From Streptomyces malaysiense (lineage in GTDB: Bacteria > Actinomycetota > Actinomycetes > Streptomycetales > Streptomycetaceae): a DNA stretch of 64,000 nucleotides. The notes beneath the pieces are model-generated. The model searched no databases. It saw nothing but the letters and a program-made list of their open reading frames with translations, and was not told where the DNA came from. Below are positions 41,797 through 49,944 of the stretch, piece by piece (positions within the stretch are counted from its first letter, which is position 1; each line of letters starts with the position of its first letter). The DNA lies in assembly GCF_000980885.2 (NCBI RefSeq), contig NZ_LBDA02000039.1, forward strand, positions 1 to 64,000, read 5' to 3'. Position numbers and translations under genes: made by a program.

Positions 41797-42279
41797 ATGA
41801 CCGCACCCCAAGCACACCACAACACCGGCCCCGGCAGCGGCCCTGGTGCCGGCACCGGCGCCGGCACCAGGCACGAGCCCACCACCAAGGAACTGTGGGC
41901 CACCGGCCTGACCGCGTTCGCCGCGGTGATGCTGCTGCTCACCGGCGTCCTGGACATCTTCCGCGGCATCATGGGGATCGCCCGGGACGACGTCTTCCTC
42001 GCCACCCGCAGCTACGTCTTCCAGTTCAGCCTCACCGGTTGGGGCTGGGTGCACCTCGTCCTGGGTGCCGTGGCCGTCATCGTCGGCCTGGGACTCATGA
42101 AGGTGTCGACGTGGGCGCGGGCGACCGGCGTGGTGATCGCCGCGCTGATCATCATCGCCAACTTCCTGTCCCTGCCGTACTCCCCCGTCTGGTCGATCGT
42201 GATGATCGCCCTCGCCGCGTTCACCATCTGGGCGCTGTGCGTGGTGCGGAAGGAAGGCGACCAGGGCCTGTTCGGCTGA
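41797..42279 (+). CDS. DUF7144 family four-TM membrane protein
   Basis: This 160-aa protein has a Gly/Thr-rich N-terminus, followed by TTKELWATGLTAFAAVMLLL, a helix pair with VLDIFRGIMGIARDDVFLAT, then WGWVHLVLGAVAVIVGLGLM and two further helices ending SIVMIALAAFTIWALCVV. I recognise the actinobacterial DUF7144 family; no function is known. GAGG precedes ATG 41797. It lies 49 bp after the SHOCT gene and is probably co-transcribed. Families like this often occur with Usp and SHOCT genes. Confidence 0.85.
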   Translation: MTAPQAHHNTGPGSGPGAGTGAGTRHEPTTKELWATGLTAFAAVMLLLTGVLDIFRGIMGIARDDVFLATRSYVFQFSLTGWGWVHLVLGAVAVIVGLGLMKVSTWARATGVVIAALIIIANFLSLPYSPVWSIVMIALAAFTIWALCVVRKEGDQGLFG

Positions 42280-42305
42280 ACCACGCGCGCCGTACAGTCG
42301 GCGCC

Positions 42306-42973
42306 GTGGTGGAACGCCCCGGCCTGCGGTGGGACGGCGTGACCCTCCGGGCGGCGCTCGCGCCCCGGTTCGCGAAGGAACGCGACCGGCTCGCGGACGC
42401 CGCCCGCGACGGTGACCGGCGAACCGTGACGGAGATCCTGGCCGAGCGGCCGGAGTGGGCCGGCTGCGCCCGGCCGGCAGGCCGTGGCGGACACACCCCG
42501 CTGCACCGGGCCGGCCTGGCGGGGCGCCGGCCCGGTCGGGCGGCCGCCGGCCCACCGGGCCGCGCGGACGCCGCGGACCACGGACGGGGAACGGGCCGTC
42601 GGCATCGCCGCCCGGCGGCCACCACCATCTCGCCGCACCCCCGCGCCCGGTCCTCCGCCGGCCGCTGCCGCCGGAACCGGGCACCCTGCTCCAGGGCGAC
42701 TCGGACCGGCTGATCCGGCACCGTTCGGCCCTGGGGGCGGCACCAGCCCGGTCGAGCGGCACGCGCTCCGCCTGCCCGGTGGTGGCCGTACCGACCGAAC
42801 CCGCCCACCCGGAATGCCGTTCCCCCTATCGGAGATGTACGGCGGCCTCCGGGTCGTCCCGGACGACGGTTGGACCGGCCGTCGACAGCCGGATCCGGAT
42901 CGTCGGCGGCTCCGAGCGCACCGCCCGGGTCACACCGCGGGGGGTGTACCTCCAGGAGGGGGACCGGCCGTGA
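42306..42973 (+). pseudogene. Ankyrin-repeat protein gene broken by several frameshifts
   Basis: GTG 42306 follows a TACAGT box by seven bases. Frame one reads RLADAARDGDRRTVTEILAE and GGHTPLHRAGLAG, a clear ankyrin repeat. The sequence then continues in other frames: DGERAVGIAAR near 42580, GHHHLAAPPRPVLRRPLPPE near 42620, HALRLPGGG and SEMYGGLRVVPDDGWTG near 42755-42890, and finally IRIVGGSERTARVTPRGVYL and QEG to the stop at 42973. These are successive parts of one known Streptomyces ankyrin protein layout, so at least four indels have accumulated. Its end overlaps the NAD kinase gene by 44 bp. Confidence 0.75.
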
Positions 42974-44027
42974 CCTCCGGTGCGCCCGGCAGCGCCAGAT
43001 GGGCGAGGTCGGCCGGGCGCGGCGAGTTCACCGGCCACAAGGGGGCCGCCCGGCCGTCGGCGAGCGCGGCCGGCGCGTCGGTGAGGTTCATGCGCTCACG
43101 CAGCCGGCCGTAGAAGTCCATCGGACCCAGCCGTACCGCCTTCAGCCGGCGGGGCGCGGCGTACACGCCGATCCAGTCCCCGGGTCCCAGCACCCCGCGC
43201 AACTGGCCGTCGACGCTGACCGCGGCCTGGCCCGAGCGTTCCAGCACCCGCAGGGCGACGGGCTCGTCCGGGGCGGCCACGACCGAGCGGTCGAACACCA
43301 TGTGCGGGGCCACCGGCGTGAAGACCAGCGCCTCGGCGCGCGGCGAGACCACCGGCCCCCCGGCGGCGAAGCTGTAGGCGGTGGAACCCGTGGGCGTGGC
43401 GACCAGCAGCGCGTCCGCCGAGTAGCAGGCGAGCAGCCGGCCGGCCAGATACACCGCGACCGACACCTGCCGGTCCCGGGCCAGCTTCTCCAGGACGACG
43501 TCGTTGAGCGCGGTGACGTTCATCGCGACACCCCAGTCGCCGCCCGCCGCACAGTCCGTCCGCACCCGGGGCGGCGGCAGCATCGGCCCCCGCCCGTACC
43601 GCGTCAGCGCCTCCATCTGCGCGGGCACCTCCAGCCGGCAGGAAGCCCGCATGGTGAGCAGCATCCGGCTCTCCACGGTGATCCGCTCCTCGTACACCGC
43701 GTCCAGGGCCGCCCGTACGGCGGGGACCGGCACCTCGGTCAGGAAGCCGACCCGCCCGAGGTCCACACCGAGCACCAGGGCGTCGTTCTCCGCCGCGAGC
43801 CGGGCGCCGCGCAGAAAGGTGCCGTCGCCGCCGAGCGTGACGATCAGGTCGGGGTCGCCCGCCGCGTCGACCTCCGCGCGGGCGCTGTGCCGGGCGCCCT
43901 CCTGCCAGACGTCGATGTCGGTGCACACCACCGCGTGCTCCTCGCACCACTCGCGCACCGCCCCGGCGGCCGCCTGCGCCTCGGCGCGCCCGCCGTGCAC
44001 GACCAGGCCGACACGGTTCACCGCCAT
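42930..44027 (-). CDS. NAD(+)/NADH kinase
   Basis: This 365-aa cytosolic enzyme phosphorylates NAD to NADP with ATP or polyphosphate. Diagnostic motifs are LIVTLGGDGTFLRGARLA (GGDGT, near residue 67), the NAD-contact TALNDVVLEK (N-D), and ALLVATPTGSTAYSFAAGGP (TPTGSTAY). The C-terminus extends about 40 residues beyond the usual length with a Pro/Ala-rich end. Streptomycetes carry more than one NAD kinase; this is probably not the copy next to the recN/tlyA locus. It is unlinked to pathway genes here. NADPH supply for MsrA or other stress reductases is a possible role. Confidence 0.93.
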   Translation of the reverse strand: MAVNRVGLVVHGGRAEAQAAAGAVREWCEEHAVVCTDIDVWQEGARHSARAEVDAAGDPDLIVTLGGDGTFLRGARLAAENDALVLGVDLGRVGFLTEVPVPAVRAALDAVYEERITVESRMLLTMRASCRLEVPAQMEALTRYGRGPMLPPPRVRTDCAAGGDWGVAMNVTALNDVVLEKLARDRQVSVAVYLAGRLLACYSADALLVATPTGSTAYSFAAGGPVVSPRAEALVFTPVAPHMVFDRSVVAAPDEPVALRVLERSGQAAVSVDGQLRGVLGPGDWIGVYAAPRRLKAVRLGPMDFYGRLRERMNLTDAPAALADGRAAPLWPVNSPRPADLAHLALPGAPEVTAGPPPGGTPPAV

Positions 44028-44259
44028 ACCCGCACCACCCGCCTTCGAGTCGGCTCCTGCCGAGCGTCATCCTCGCCGGGGACGGCACGGCGCACGCGCG
44101 CGCCACGCCGCCGGGCGGCACCGGCGTACCTCTCCCCGGCGGCCGGGACCCGCCGTGCGCGCGGCCGGACCGGTTCACCCGCCCGACCCCTCATGACCTC
44201 CCCGCCGGGCGGGTACCCGGGACGTGCCCACAGACGTACGGACCGCGGGGGAGGCCCCG

Positions 44260-44409
44260 ATGAGCGAGTACACCACCCCTTCCCAGGCCGAGGGCGAGCG
44301 GGAGCCCCAGGACGTCGGGGCGGCACAGCCGACCCGCACCACTCCGTCCCAGGCGGAGGGACCCGCCGAGGAGACCCCCGAGCAGGACGCCGAGGAGGGC
44401 CGCCACTGA
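44260..44409 (+). CDS. Small acidic protein with a duplicated TTPSQAEG motif
   Basis: This 49-residue product starts MSEYTTPSQAEGEREPQDVG, repeats TTPSQAEG near residue 28 and ends in AEETPEQDAEEGRH. It has no aromatic residue except one Tyr and no hydrophobic core, so it is probably disordered. GGGGGAGG sits five bases before ATG 44260, a strong ribosome site. It lies between NAD kinase (divergent) and an NCS1 permease. The repeat and ribosome site support a real gene; the function is unknown. Confidence 0.6.
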   Translation: MSEYTTPSQAEGEREPQDVGAAQPTRTTPSQAEGPAEETPEQDAEEGRH

Positions 44410-44493
44410 CCAGGATCCCGAGTGCCCGCCTGCGTTGCGGCCCCCGCGGTGCCGACCTAGCGTGATCTCGACACGTCAGACAGGTAGGCCGTG

Positions 44494-46008
44494 ATGACGC
44501 ACCCGCACGACCCCCTCGGCATCACCGGCGACAGAGCCGCCGCCCGCCCGATCCAGCTGGAGACGCACGGGCTCGACGTGATCGGGGACGCGGACCGCAG
44601 GGGTACCCCGCGCATGCTGTTCTGGCCCTGGTTCGGCGCGAACGTCTCCGTGCTCGGGCTCAGCTACGGCGCCTTCGCGTTCGGCTTCGGCATCTCCTTC
44701 TGGCAGGCACTCGTCGCGGGCTCGATCGGCATCGTCGTCTCGTTCCTGCTCTGCGGCTTCGTCTCGGTCGCCGGGAAGCGCGGCTCGGCGCCCACCATGG
44801 TGCTCAGCCGCGCCGCCTACGGGGTGCGCGGCAACCGGCTGCCGTCGGTGGTCTCCTGGATGCTCACCGTGGGCTGGGAGACCGCGCTCATCTCGCTCGC
44901 CACCCTGGCCACCGCGACCGTCTTCACCAGCCTCGGCTGGGGCGGCGGCACCGAGACCAAGGTGGTCGCCCTGATGGTGGTGGCGGCCCTGACCGTCGTC
45001 GCCGGTGTCATGGGCTTCGACCTGATCATGCGGCTCCAGACGGCCATCACCGTGGTCACCGGTGTGCTGACCCTCGTCTACGTCGGCCTCGTCGCGCACC
45101 AGGTCGACTGGGACGCCGTCAAGGCGGTGCCGGGCGGTTCCGCGCAGCAGATGATCGGCGCACTGGTCTTCATGATGGCGGGCTTCGGCCTCGGCTGGAT
45201 CAACGCCGCCGCCGACTACTCCCGCTATCTGCCGCGCGACTCCTCCAGCCGGGGCGTGATCGGCTGGACCACCTTCGGCGGCTCGCTGGCACCCGTGCTG
45301 CTGCTGGTCTTCGGCGTGCTGCTGGCCGGGTCCTCGCCGCAGCTGAGCCGAGCCATCGCGGACGACCCGATCGGCGCCCTGACCACGATCCTGCCCACCT
45401 GGTTCCTGGTGCCGTTCGCCGTGGTCGCCGTGCTCAGCCTGGTCGGCGGCGCCGTCCTCGACATCTACTCCTCCGGCCTCGCCCTGCTCTCCGCCGGACT
45501 GCGCGTGCCCCGCTACCTGGCCGCGCTCTGGGACGGCTGCCTGATGATCGCCGGGTCGATCTACATCGTGTTCTTCGCAGGCGGCTTCCTCGCCCAGTTC
45601 ATGGGCTTCCTGACCACGCTCGGCGTGCCCGTCGCCGCCTGGTCCGGAGTCATGCTGGCCGACCTCGCGCTGCGCCGCCGCAACTACGACGACGGCGACC
45701 TGTTCCGCCCCCACGGCCGCTACGGCGACGTCCCGCTGGTGCCCCCGCTGCTCACCCTCGCCGCCACGGCCGTCGGCTGGGGCCTGGTCACCAACACCGC
45801 CGCGCACTGGCTGGGCTGGCAGGGCTACCTCCTCGGACCGCTGGGCCTCGGCGGCCGTACCGGCGCGTGGGCGTACGCCAACCTGGGCGTCGTGATCGCC
45901 CTCGCCCTCTCCTTCCTCGGCACCCTGCTCCTCGGCCGGCGCCGGGTGCGTGCCCAGGAGGCCCTGGCCCCCAGCCCGGCGCCGGGCGAGGAGATCCTCA
46001 GGGCCTGA
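44494..46008 (+). CDS. NCS1-family cytosine/purine permease
   Basis: This 504-aa protein has about twelve membrane helices. It begins with IQLETHGLDVIGDADRRGTP, the usual cytosolic NCS1 preamble, then FWPWFGANVSVLGLSYGAFA and GFGISFWQALVAGSIGIVVS. A helix with the GFGLGWINAAADYSRYLP motif (about residue 245) matches nucleobase-binding NCS1 proteins. It would import cytosine, a purine, allantoin or a vitamin with a cation. No deaminase is adjacent, so the substrate is unknown. ATG 44494 and GTG 44491 are both possible starts; AGGTAGG lies just upstream. Confidence 0.92.
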   Translation: MTHPHDPLGITGDRAAARPIQLETHGLDVIGDADRRGTPRMLFWPWFGANVSVLGLSYGAFAFGFGISFWQALVAGSIGIVVSFLLCGFVSVAGKRGSAPTMVLSRAAYGVRGNRLPSVVSWMLTVGWETALISLATLATATVFTSLGWGGGTETKVVALMVVAALTVVAGVMGFDLIMRLQTAITVVTGVLTLVYVGLVAHQVDWDAVKAVPGGSAQQMIGALVFMMAGFGLGWINAAADYSRYLPRDSSSRGVIGWTTFGGSLAPVLLLVFGVLLAGSSPQLSRAIADDPIGALTTILPTWFLVPFAVVAVLSLVGGAVLDIYSSGLALLSAGLRVPRYLAALWDGCLMIAGSIYIVFFAGGFLAQFMGFLTTLGVPVAAWSGVMLADLALRRRNYDDGDLFRPHGRYGDVPLVPPLLTLAATAVGWGLVTNTAAHWLGWQGYLLGPLGLGGRTGAWAYANLGVVIALALSFLGTLLLGRRRVRAQEALAPSPAPGEEILRA

Positions 46009-46209
46009 GCCCGTCCCCGTGATCCGAGGCCCGCCCACCGCACCCCGCACATCCGCCGTTTCGCACGTACGTCCGAGTCCGTGTCCCCGCGCCCCGCCTC
46101 TTCCGGTTCGGACGCATGTCCCGGGTCCGCACCGGGTACGCGAGGCGGGAGCCCGCCCGGACGGTTCGCCCGGGTGGCCCGTACGACCACCGCTACCTGG
46201 GGATCTGCC

Positions 46210-46608
46210 ATGGAGACACCCGCACACGACGCCCTTCCGACGCCGGCCCAGCAGGCGCTGGACGCCCTGGTCGCCAACGCCGAGGACCAGGGGGCCCTGG
46301 ACACCCTCGCCCACAGCGACGTGCTCGTCCCCGTGCCGGACGACGCGCTCGACGGCGAGGGCGCCGACGCCACGACGGTGGCCCTGCCCATCCTGGAACA
46401 GCCCGGAGGGGACCCGGTCGTCCCCGTCTTCACCACGGAGAACGAGATGGCCGAGCTCCTGCCCTTCGTCTCCCGCTACCGCCTCATCCCGCTGGGCGCG
46501 CTGGCCTCGCAGTGGCCCGACGAGGAGATCTCCCTGGCGATAGACGGCAGCTCGGAGCACGCGCTCACGCTGACGTCCCAGGGAGTACGCACCCTGCTGG
46601 CCCGCTGA
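46210..46608 (+). CDS. SseB family protein
   Basis: This 132-aa protein corresponds to an SseB N-terminal domain. It contains ALDALVANAEDQGALDTLAH, SDVLVPVPDDAL, VALPILEQPGGDPVVPVFTT, the conserved ENEMAELLPFVSRYRLIPLG and ISLAIDGSSEHALTLTSQGV. SseB-type proteins are widespread in Streptomyces; the molecular role is not established. ATG 46210 has only a weak GGGGAT site; the longer frame upstream is low complexity. It is a single gene between the permease and the channel-like protein. Confidence 0.8.
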   Translation: METPAHDALPTPAQQALDALVANAEDQGALDTLAHSDVLVPVPDDALDGEGADATTVALPILEQPGGDPVVPVFTTENEMAELLPFVSRYRLIPLGALASQWPDEEISLAIDGSSEHALTLTSQGVRTLLAR

Positions 46609-46737
46609 GCCGGGGCGCCCGACGGAGGCGGGGCGGCGCCGGTCCAGGGCTTCGCCGGGCGGACGTGCCCGGCCGCGGGACCGCCCGCGACCGCCCCCGG
46701 AACGATCTCCGTACCGCAGGGGCGGCAAAATACCCCC

Positions 46738-47835
46738 ATGGAATACATCGCCGGCACGGCGGGCGCCCTGCTGCTCCTCGCCGTGCTGAGCAGCATCCTG
46801 CGCACCCTCGTCGTCCCGCGGGGCCTCTACTCCACGCTGGTGTTCCGCCTGTGGTGGCTGCTGCGCAGGCTCCTGCGGCTGGCCACCCCCCACGGTGACT
46901 ACGAGGCCATCGACCGCGCCCAGACCTGGCTGGCGCCCCTCATGCTGGTCGGCATGCTCGCCAGCTGGCTCCTCGGCGCCCTGCTCGGGTTCGGCCTGCT
47001 CCTGACCGCGGTGTCCTCACTGACCTGGAGCACCGCCTTCCGCGAGGCCGGATCCAGCCTGTTCACGCTCGGCTTCGCCAGCGGCGCCCGGTGGAAGCTC
47101 TCGGTCCTCGACTTCGTCGCCGCGGCCACCGGCCCGGTCCTGATCGCCCTCCAGATCGCCTACCTGCCCACGCTCTACGCCGCCTACAACCGCCGCGAGG
47201 TGGAGGTCACTCTCCTCCAGGCCAGGGCGGGCGAGCCCTCCTGGGGCCCGGAGATCCTGGCCCGGCAGTGGCTGGTCGACACCGAGACCGCGCTGCCGGA
47301 GCTGTACCGGGCCTGGGAGCGGCTGGCCTCGGACATGGGCGAGAGTCACTCCACCTACCCGGTGCTGCTGACGTTCCGCTCCCCGCGCCCCTACCGCAGC
47401 TGGCTGGTGGGACTGGTCGCCGTGATGGACGCGGCGGCGCTCCAGCTGGCCCTGGACCCGAAGACCGCGCCGCCGGAGGCCCGCCTGGTGCTGCGGGCCG
47501 GGTTCAGCGCGCTGCGCGACATCGCCCGCGCGGTGCGCGCCCCCTTCGAGGAAGACCCCTCGCCGAGCGCCCCCATCCGGCTCAGCTACGCCGAGTTCGA
47601 CGCGGCCGTGGCGATGCTGGACTCGGCCGGCTTCCGTGCCGAGCGCACCCCCGAGGAGGCGTGGCCGCACTTCCGGGGCTGGCGGGTCAACTACGAGGCC
47701 GTCGCCTACGAACTGTGCCGCCGGTGCGACGCCGTACCGTCCCTGTGGACCGGCCCCCGTGACTTCCCGACGACCCCGATCCCGCCGCGCCGCCCGAGGG
47801 ACCGGCGTCCGGAAGATCCGCCGGAGGGCGTCTAG
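46738..47835 (+). CDS. Channel-like membrane protein with a degenerate pore loop
   Basis: This 365-aa protein has an N-terminal helix (GTAGALLLLAVLSSILRTLV), a helix at about residues 65-92, a pore-like loop AGSSLFTLGFASGARWK (about 102-118), a further helix LDFVAAATGPVLIALQIAYL, and a large cytosolic helical domain of about 220 residues. The fold order matches a two-TM K+ channel, but the filter reads TLGFA in place of TVGYG. CAAAAT at 46726-46731 lies six bases before the ATG, so the mRNA is likely leaderless. I do not recognise the cytosolic domain. Ion conduction is only a suggestion. Confidence 0.8.
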   Translation: MEYIAGTAGALLLLAVLSSILRTLVVPRGLYSTLVFRLWWLLRRLLRLATPHGDYEAIDRAQTWLAPLMLVGMLASWLLGALLGFGLLLTAVSSLTWSTAFREAGSSLFTLGFASGARWKLSVLDFVAAATGPVLIALQIAYLPTLYAAYNRREVEVTLLQARAGEPSWGPEILARQWLVDTETALPELYRAWERLASDMGESHSTYPVLLTFRSPRPYRSWLVGLVAVMDAAALQLALDPKTAPPEARLVLRAGFSALRDIARAVRAPFEEDPSPSAPIRLSYAEFDAAVAMLDSAGFRAERTPEEAWPHFRGWRVNYEAVAYELCRRCDAVPSLWTGPRDFPTTPIPPRRPRDRRPEDPPEGV

Positions 47836-47850
47836 CCGGGACCCTTCCCG

Positions 47851-47878
47851 CGGACCGGACCGGACCGGACCGGACCGG
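47851..47878. repeat. CGGAC pentanucleotide tandem repeat
   Basis: Five full CGGAC units and a partial sixth follow the stop of the channel-like gene, in the short gap before the convergent MarR gene. This is a likely slippage site. Confidence 0.7.
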
Positions 47879-47895
47879 CTCCGGGCGGCGGCGCC

Positions 47896-48330
47896 TCAGC
47901 CGCGGGCCGGGCCCGACTCGAACGGGCGGCCCGCGTCCTCCCGCTCGGTCAGCATCCGCTCCAGCACGGCCCGTTGCACCGGCAGCACCTCGGTGTGCAG
48001 GCCGCGGCCCTTGGTGGTGAGGGCGACCCAGACGCCGCGGCGGTCCTCGGCGCACACCGAGCGCTCCACCAGGCCGTCCTTCTCCAGCCGGCCGATCAGC
48101 CGGGACAGGGCGCTCTGGCTCAGGTGCACCCGCCCGACCAGGTTCTGCACCCGGCAGTGGTCACCGTCCCGGGGCGACTCGGCGGCCAGGATGTCCAGCA
48201 CCTCGAAGTCGCTGGCGCCCAGCCCGTAGGGGTGCAGCGCGCGGTCGATCTCACACATCGTGCGCGCGTGCACGGCGAGGATGTCCCGCCAGCGTTCCTC
48301 GAGCCGGGCATCGGCCGTTCTCACTGCCAT
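47896..48330 (-). CDS. MarR family transcriptional regulator
   Basis: This 144-aa winged-helix protein contains ILAVHARTMCEIDRALHPYG, LGASDFEVLDILAAESP, the recognition region RVHLSQSALSRLIGRLEKDG and the wing CAEDRRGVWVALTTKGRG. TACGGT at 48342-48337 lies six bases before ATG 48330 (leaderless). GTTG-N6-CAAC at 48361-48374 is a probable autoregulatory operator. It lies 43 bp downstream of a VOC gene on the same strand. A comparable VOC/MarR pair in divergent orientation is at 21.5-22.4 kb, but the two MarR proteins differ. Confidence 0.9.
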   Translation of the reverse strand: MAVRTADARLEERWRDILAVHARTMCEIDRALHPYGLGASDFEVLDILAAESPRDGDHCRVQNLVGRVHLSQSALSRLIGRLEKDGLVERSVCAEDRRGVWVALTTKGRGLHTEVLPVQRAVLERMLTEREDAGRPFESGPARG

Positions 48331-48360
48331 ACCGGCACCGTAGCACCGATCCAGCCACTC

Positions 48361-48374
48361 GTTGAGTGTGCAAC
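48361..48374. promoter_or_regulatory. GTTG-N6-CAAC operator candidate upstream of marR
   Basis: Inverted repeat between the VOC stop (it shares one base with the TAG) and the MarR gene, located where the -35 of the leaderless MarR promoter should be. The outer flanks (TAGTTG / CAACG) extend the symmetry weakly. Confidence 0.5.
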
Positions 48375-48730
48375 TACTTTTCGGAGACGGGATCCTGGAG
48401 CAGCCCCACCATGTTGCCGTCGGCGTCCTTCACGGAGGCCACGAGCCGCCCGTTGCCGACGTCCCGGGCGTCCTGGACGATCTCCGCGCCCGCCGCCACC
48501 AGTGCCGCCAGCCGCTCCCGCAGATCGGTGACGTGCCAGAACGGCACCGGCCCGGCCAGGCCCTGTGCGTGCCCGTTCGGGTCGAGGCCGATGTCCTGGC
48601 CCCCGGCCCTGAAGCCGATGTAGTACGGCTCGTCGGCGTACGGCTCGACGCCCAGCAGCGCGCCGAACAGGGCCTTGGCCCGCTCCGGGTCCTTGACGGG
48701 GTAGATGATCGTCTGCACGCCGGCGGTCAT
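48374..48730 (-). CDS. VOC family protein
   Basis: This 118-aa glyoxalase-fold protein contains VQTIIYPVKDPERAKALFGA with LLGVEPY, YYIGFRAGGQDIGLDPNGH, WHVTDLRERLAALVAAGAEI and VASVKDADGNMVGLLQDPV. AAGGAG lies seven to eight bases before ATG 48730. Metal ligands are not obvious; many such proteins bind hydrophobic drugs. It lies just upstream of a MarR gene and may be under its control. It is unrelated in detail to the VOC protein at 21476. Confidence 0.85.
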   Translation of the reverse strand: MTAGVQTIIYPVKDPERAKALFGALLGVEPYADEPYYIGFRAGGQDIGLDPNGHAQGLAGPVPFWHVTDLRERLAALVAAGAEIVQDARDVGNGRLVASVKDADGNMVGLLQDPVSEK

Positions 48731-49096
48731 GTGACTCACTCCTTGAGAGGCCGAGGGCCAGGGGTACGGGGTCCGACGGGCTCCCCGTCGGTGCTCCCAC
48801 GCTAGGCCGGGGGAGGCCGCCACGGCTTCTCGAATCCTGACCGGTTCGGCCCCGTCATGGGCGAGGGCGCACCATGCCGCCGGGGCGCGCCCTCGCGGTG
48901 CGCGGCGCGGTGCGCGGCGCGCGATCCGCGCCACCGCTACATCCCCTGCGGCCCGCGAACCCGCCGGGAGAAGAAGACTGGGTGAACGGTTCGGTGGAAG
49001 GGCCACGACGTGGCCGGGGGCGGCCGATGCGGCGGTAGTGTGGTGCCCGGCCGTGATCACCCACCGGGGGCCGGCCGAGCAGGAGACGCGAGAACG
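48731..49096. other. Gene-free divergent region upstream of crcB
   Basis: No supported coding region is seen. A 10-bp stem (48861-48870 with 48887-48896) surrounds a 16-base loop. A TAGTGT box at 49036-49041 could be the -10 for the crcB set. I looked for a fluoride riboswitch (crcB motif) between 49042 and the start codon and could not recognise one. Confidence 0.5.
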
Positions 49097-49561
49097 ATGA
49101 CAACCCCCGAAGCCGGCACCCTTCGCGCCCGCCTCGCACCGCGCCGGCGGACGCGGTGGCGTGCCCAGGGCCCCGTCGTCGCCGTGGTCGCGGCCGGCGG
49201 CGCCCTCGGTGCCTGCGCCCGCTACGGGCTCGGACTCGTCGGGCCCACCGTGCCCGACGGCTTCCCCTGGACGACCTTCTGGACCAACCTCGCGGGCTGC
49301 GCCGTGATGGGCGTGTTCATGGTGTTCCTCACCGAGGTGTGGGCCGCCCACCGCCTCGTCCGCCCCTTCTTCGGCACCGGTGTGCTCGGCGGCTTCACCA
49401 CCTTCTCCACCTACGCCGTCGACGTCCGCCGCCTGGTCGAGGCCGGCCGCCCCGGGATCGGCCTCGTCTATCTGGTGGCGACACCCTGCGCGGCCCTCGC
49501 GGCGGTGTGGCTCGCCTCGGCCACCGTCCGCGGGGTGCTGACCAGGAGGGAACGGGCATGA
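49097..49561 (+). CDS. crcB: Fluoride channel CrcB/Fluc
   Basis: This 154-aa four-helix membrane protein exports fluoride. After a basic N-terminus of about 25 residues it has VVAVVAAGGALGACARYGLG, WTTFWTNLAGCAVMGVFMVF with the conserved Asn, and GTGVLGGFTTFSTYAVDVRR, the family signature GGFTTFST. AGGAG lies 12 bases before ATG 49097. It overlaps the DUF190 gene by four bases (ATGA), so it is the first gene of a translationally coupled set of three. Confidence 0.95.
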   Translation: MTTPEAGTLRARLAPRRRTRWRAQGPVVAVVAAGGALGACARYGLGLVGPTVPDGFPWTTFWTNLAGCAVMGVFMVFLTEVWAAHRLVRPFFGTGVLGGFTTFSTYAVDVRRLVEAGRPGIGLVYLVATPCAALAAVWLASATVRGVLTRRERA

Positions 49562-49944
49562 CCTCGCTCACCGGCCGCGCGCTGCGGCTGACCGTCTACA
49601 TCGGTGAGGACGACACCTGGCACCACAAGCCCCTCTACAGCGAGATCGTGCACCGCGCGCACGCCGCCGGGCTCGCGGGAGCCAGCGTCTTCCGGGGCAT
49701 CGAGGGCTACGGCGCCTCCTCCCGCATCCACACCTCCCGCCTGCTCTCCCTCAGCGAGGACCTGCCGGTCGCGGTGGTCGTCGTGGACACCGAGGAGCGC
49801 GTACGGGCCTTCTTGCCCGAGCTGGACGAACTGGTGCGCGAGGGCCTGGTGACGCTGGACGAGTGCGAGGTCGTGCGGTACGTCGGCCGCGCGCCCGGAC
49901 CGGACCCCGCGACGGCCGGGCCGGAAGGCGGGGAACCGTCGTGA
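49558..49944 (+). CDS. DUF190 domain-containing protein
   Basis: This 128-aa protein has the compact DUF190 fold, which resembles PII-like signalling proteins. It contains GRALRLTVYIGEDDTWHHKP, YSEIVHRAHAAGLAGASVFR, GIEGYGASSRIHTSRLLSLS, EDLPVAVVVVDTEERVRAFL and a C-terminal CEVVRYVGR strand. Its ATG overlaps the crcB TGA and its own TGA overlaps the GTG of the second crcB, so all three are coupled. A regulatory role on the fluoride channel is likely from context but not shown. Confidence 0.92.
   Translation: MTSLTGRALRLTVYIGEDDTWHHKPLYSEIVHRAHAAGLAGASVFRGIEGYGASSRIHTSRLLSLSEDLPVAVVVVDTEERVRAFLPELDELVREGLVTLDECEVVRYVGRAPGPDPATAGPEGGEPS

Noticed and set aside
47851..47878. CGGAC repeat as a terminator
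   Set aside because: It cannot form a stable hairpin by itself; it is recorded as a tandem repeat instead.
49042..49096. Fluoride riboswitch (crcB motif) before crcB
   Set aside because: The expected conserved pseudoknot core was not recognised in the leader. A covariance-model search would decide.
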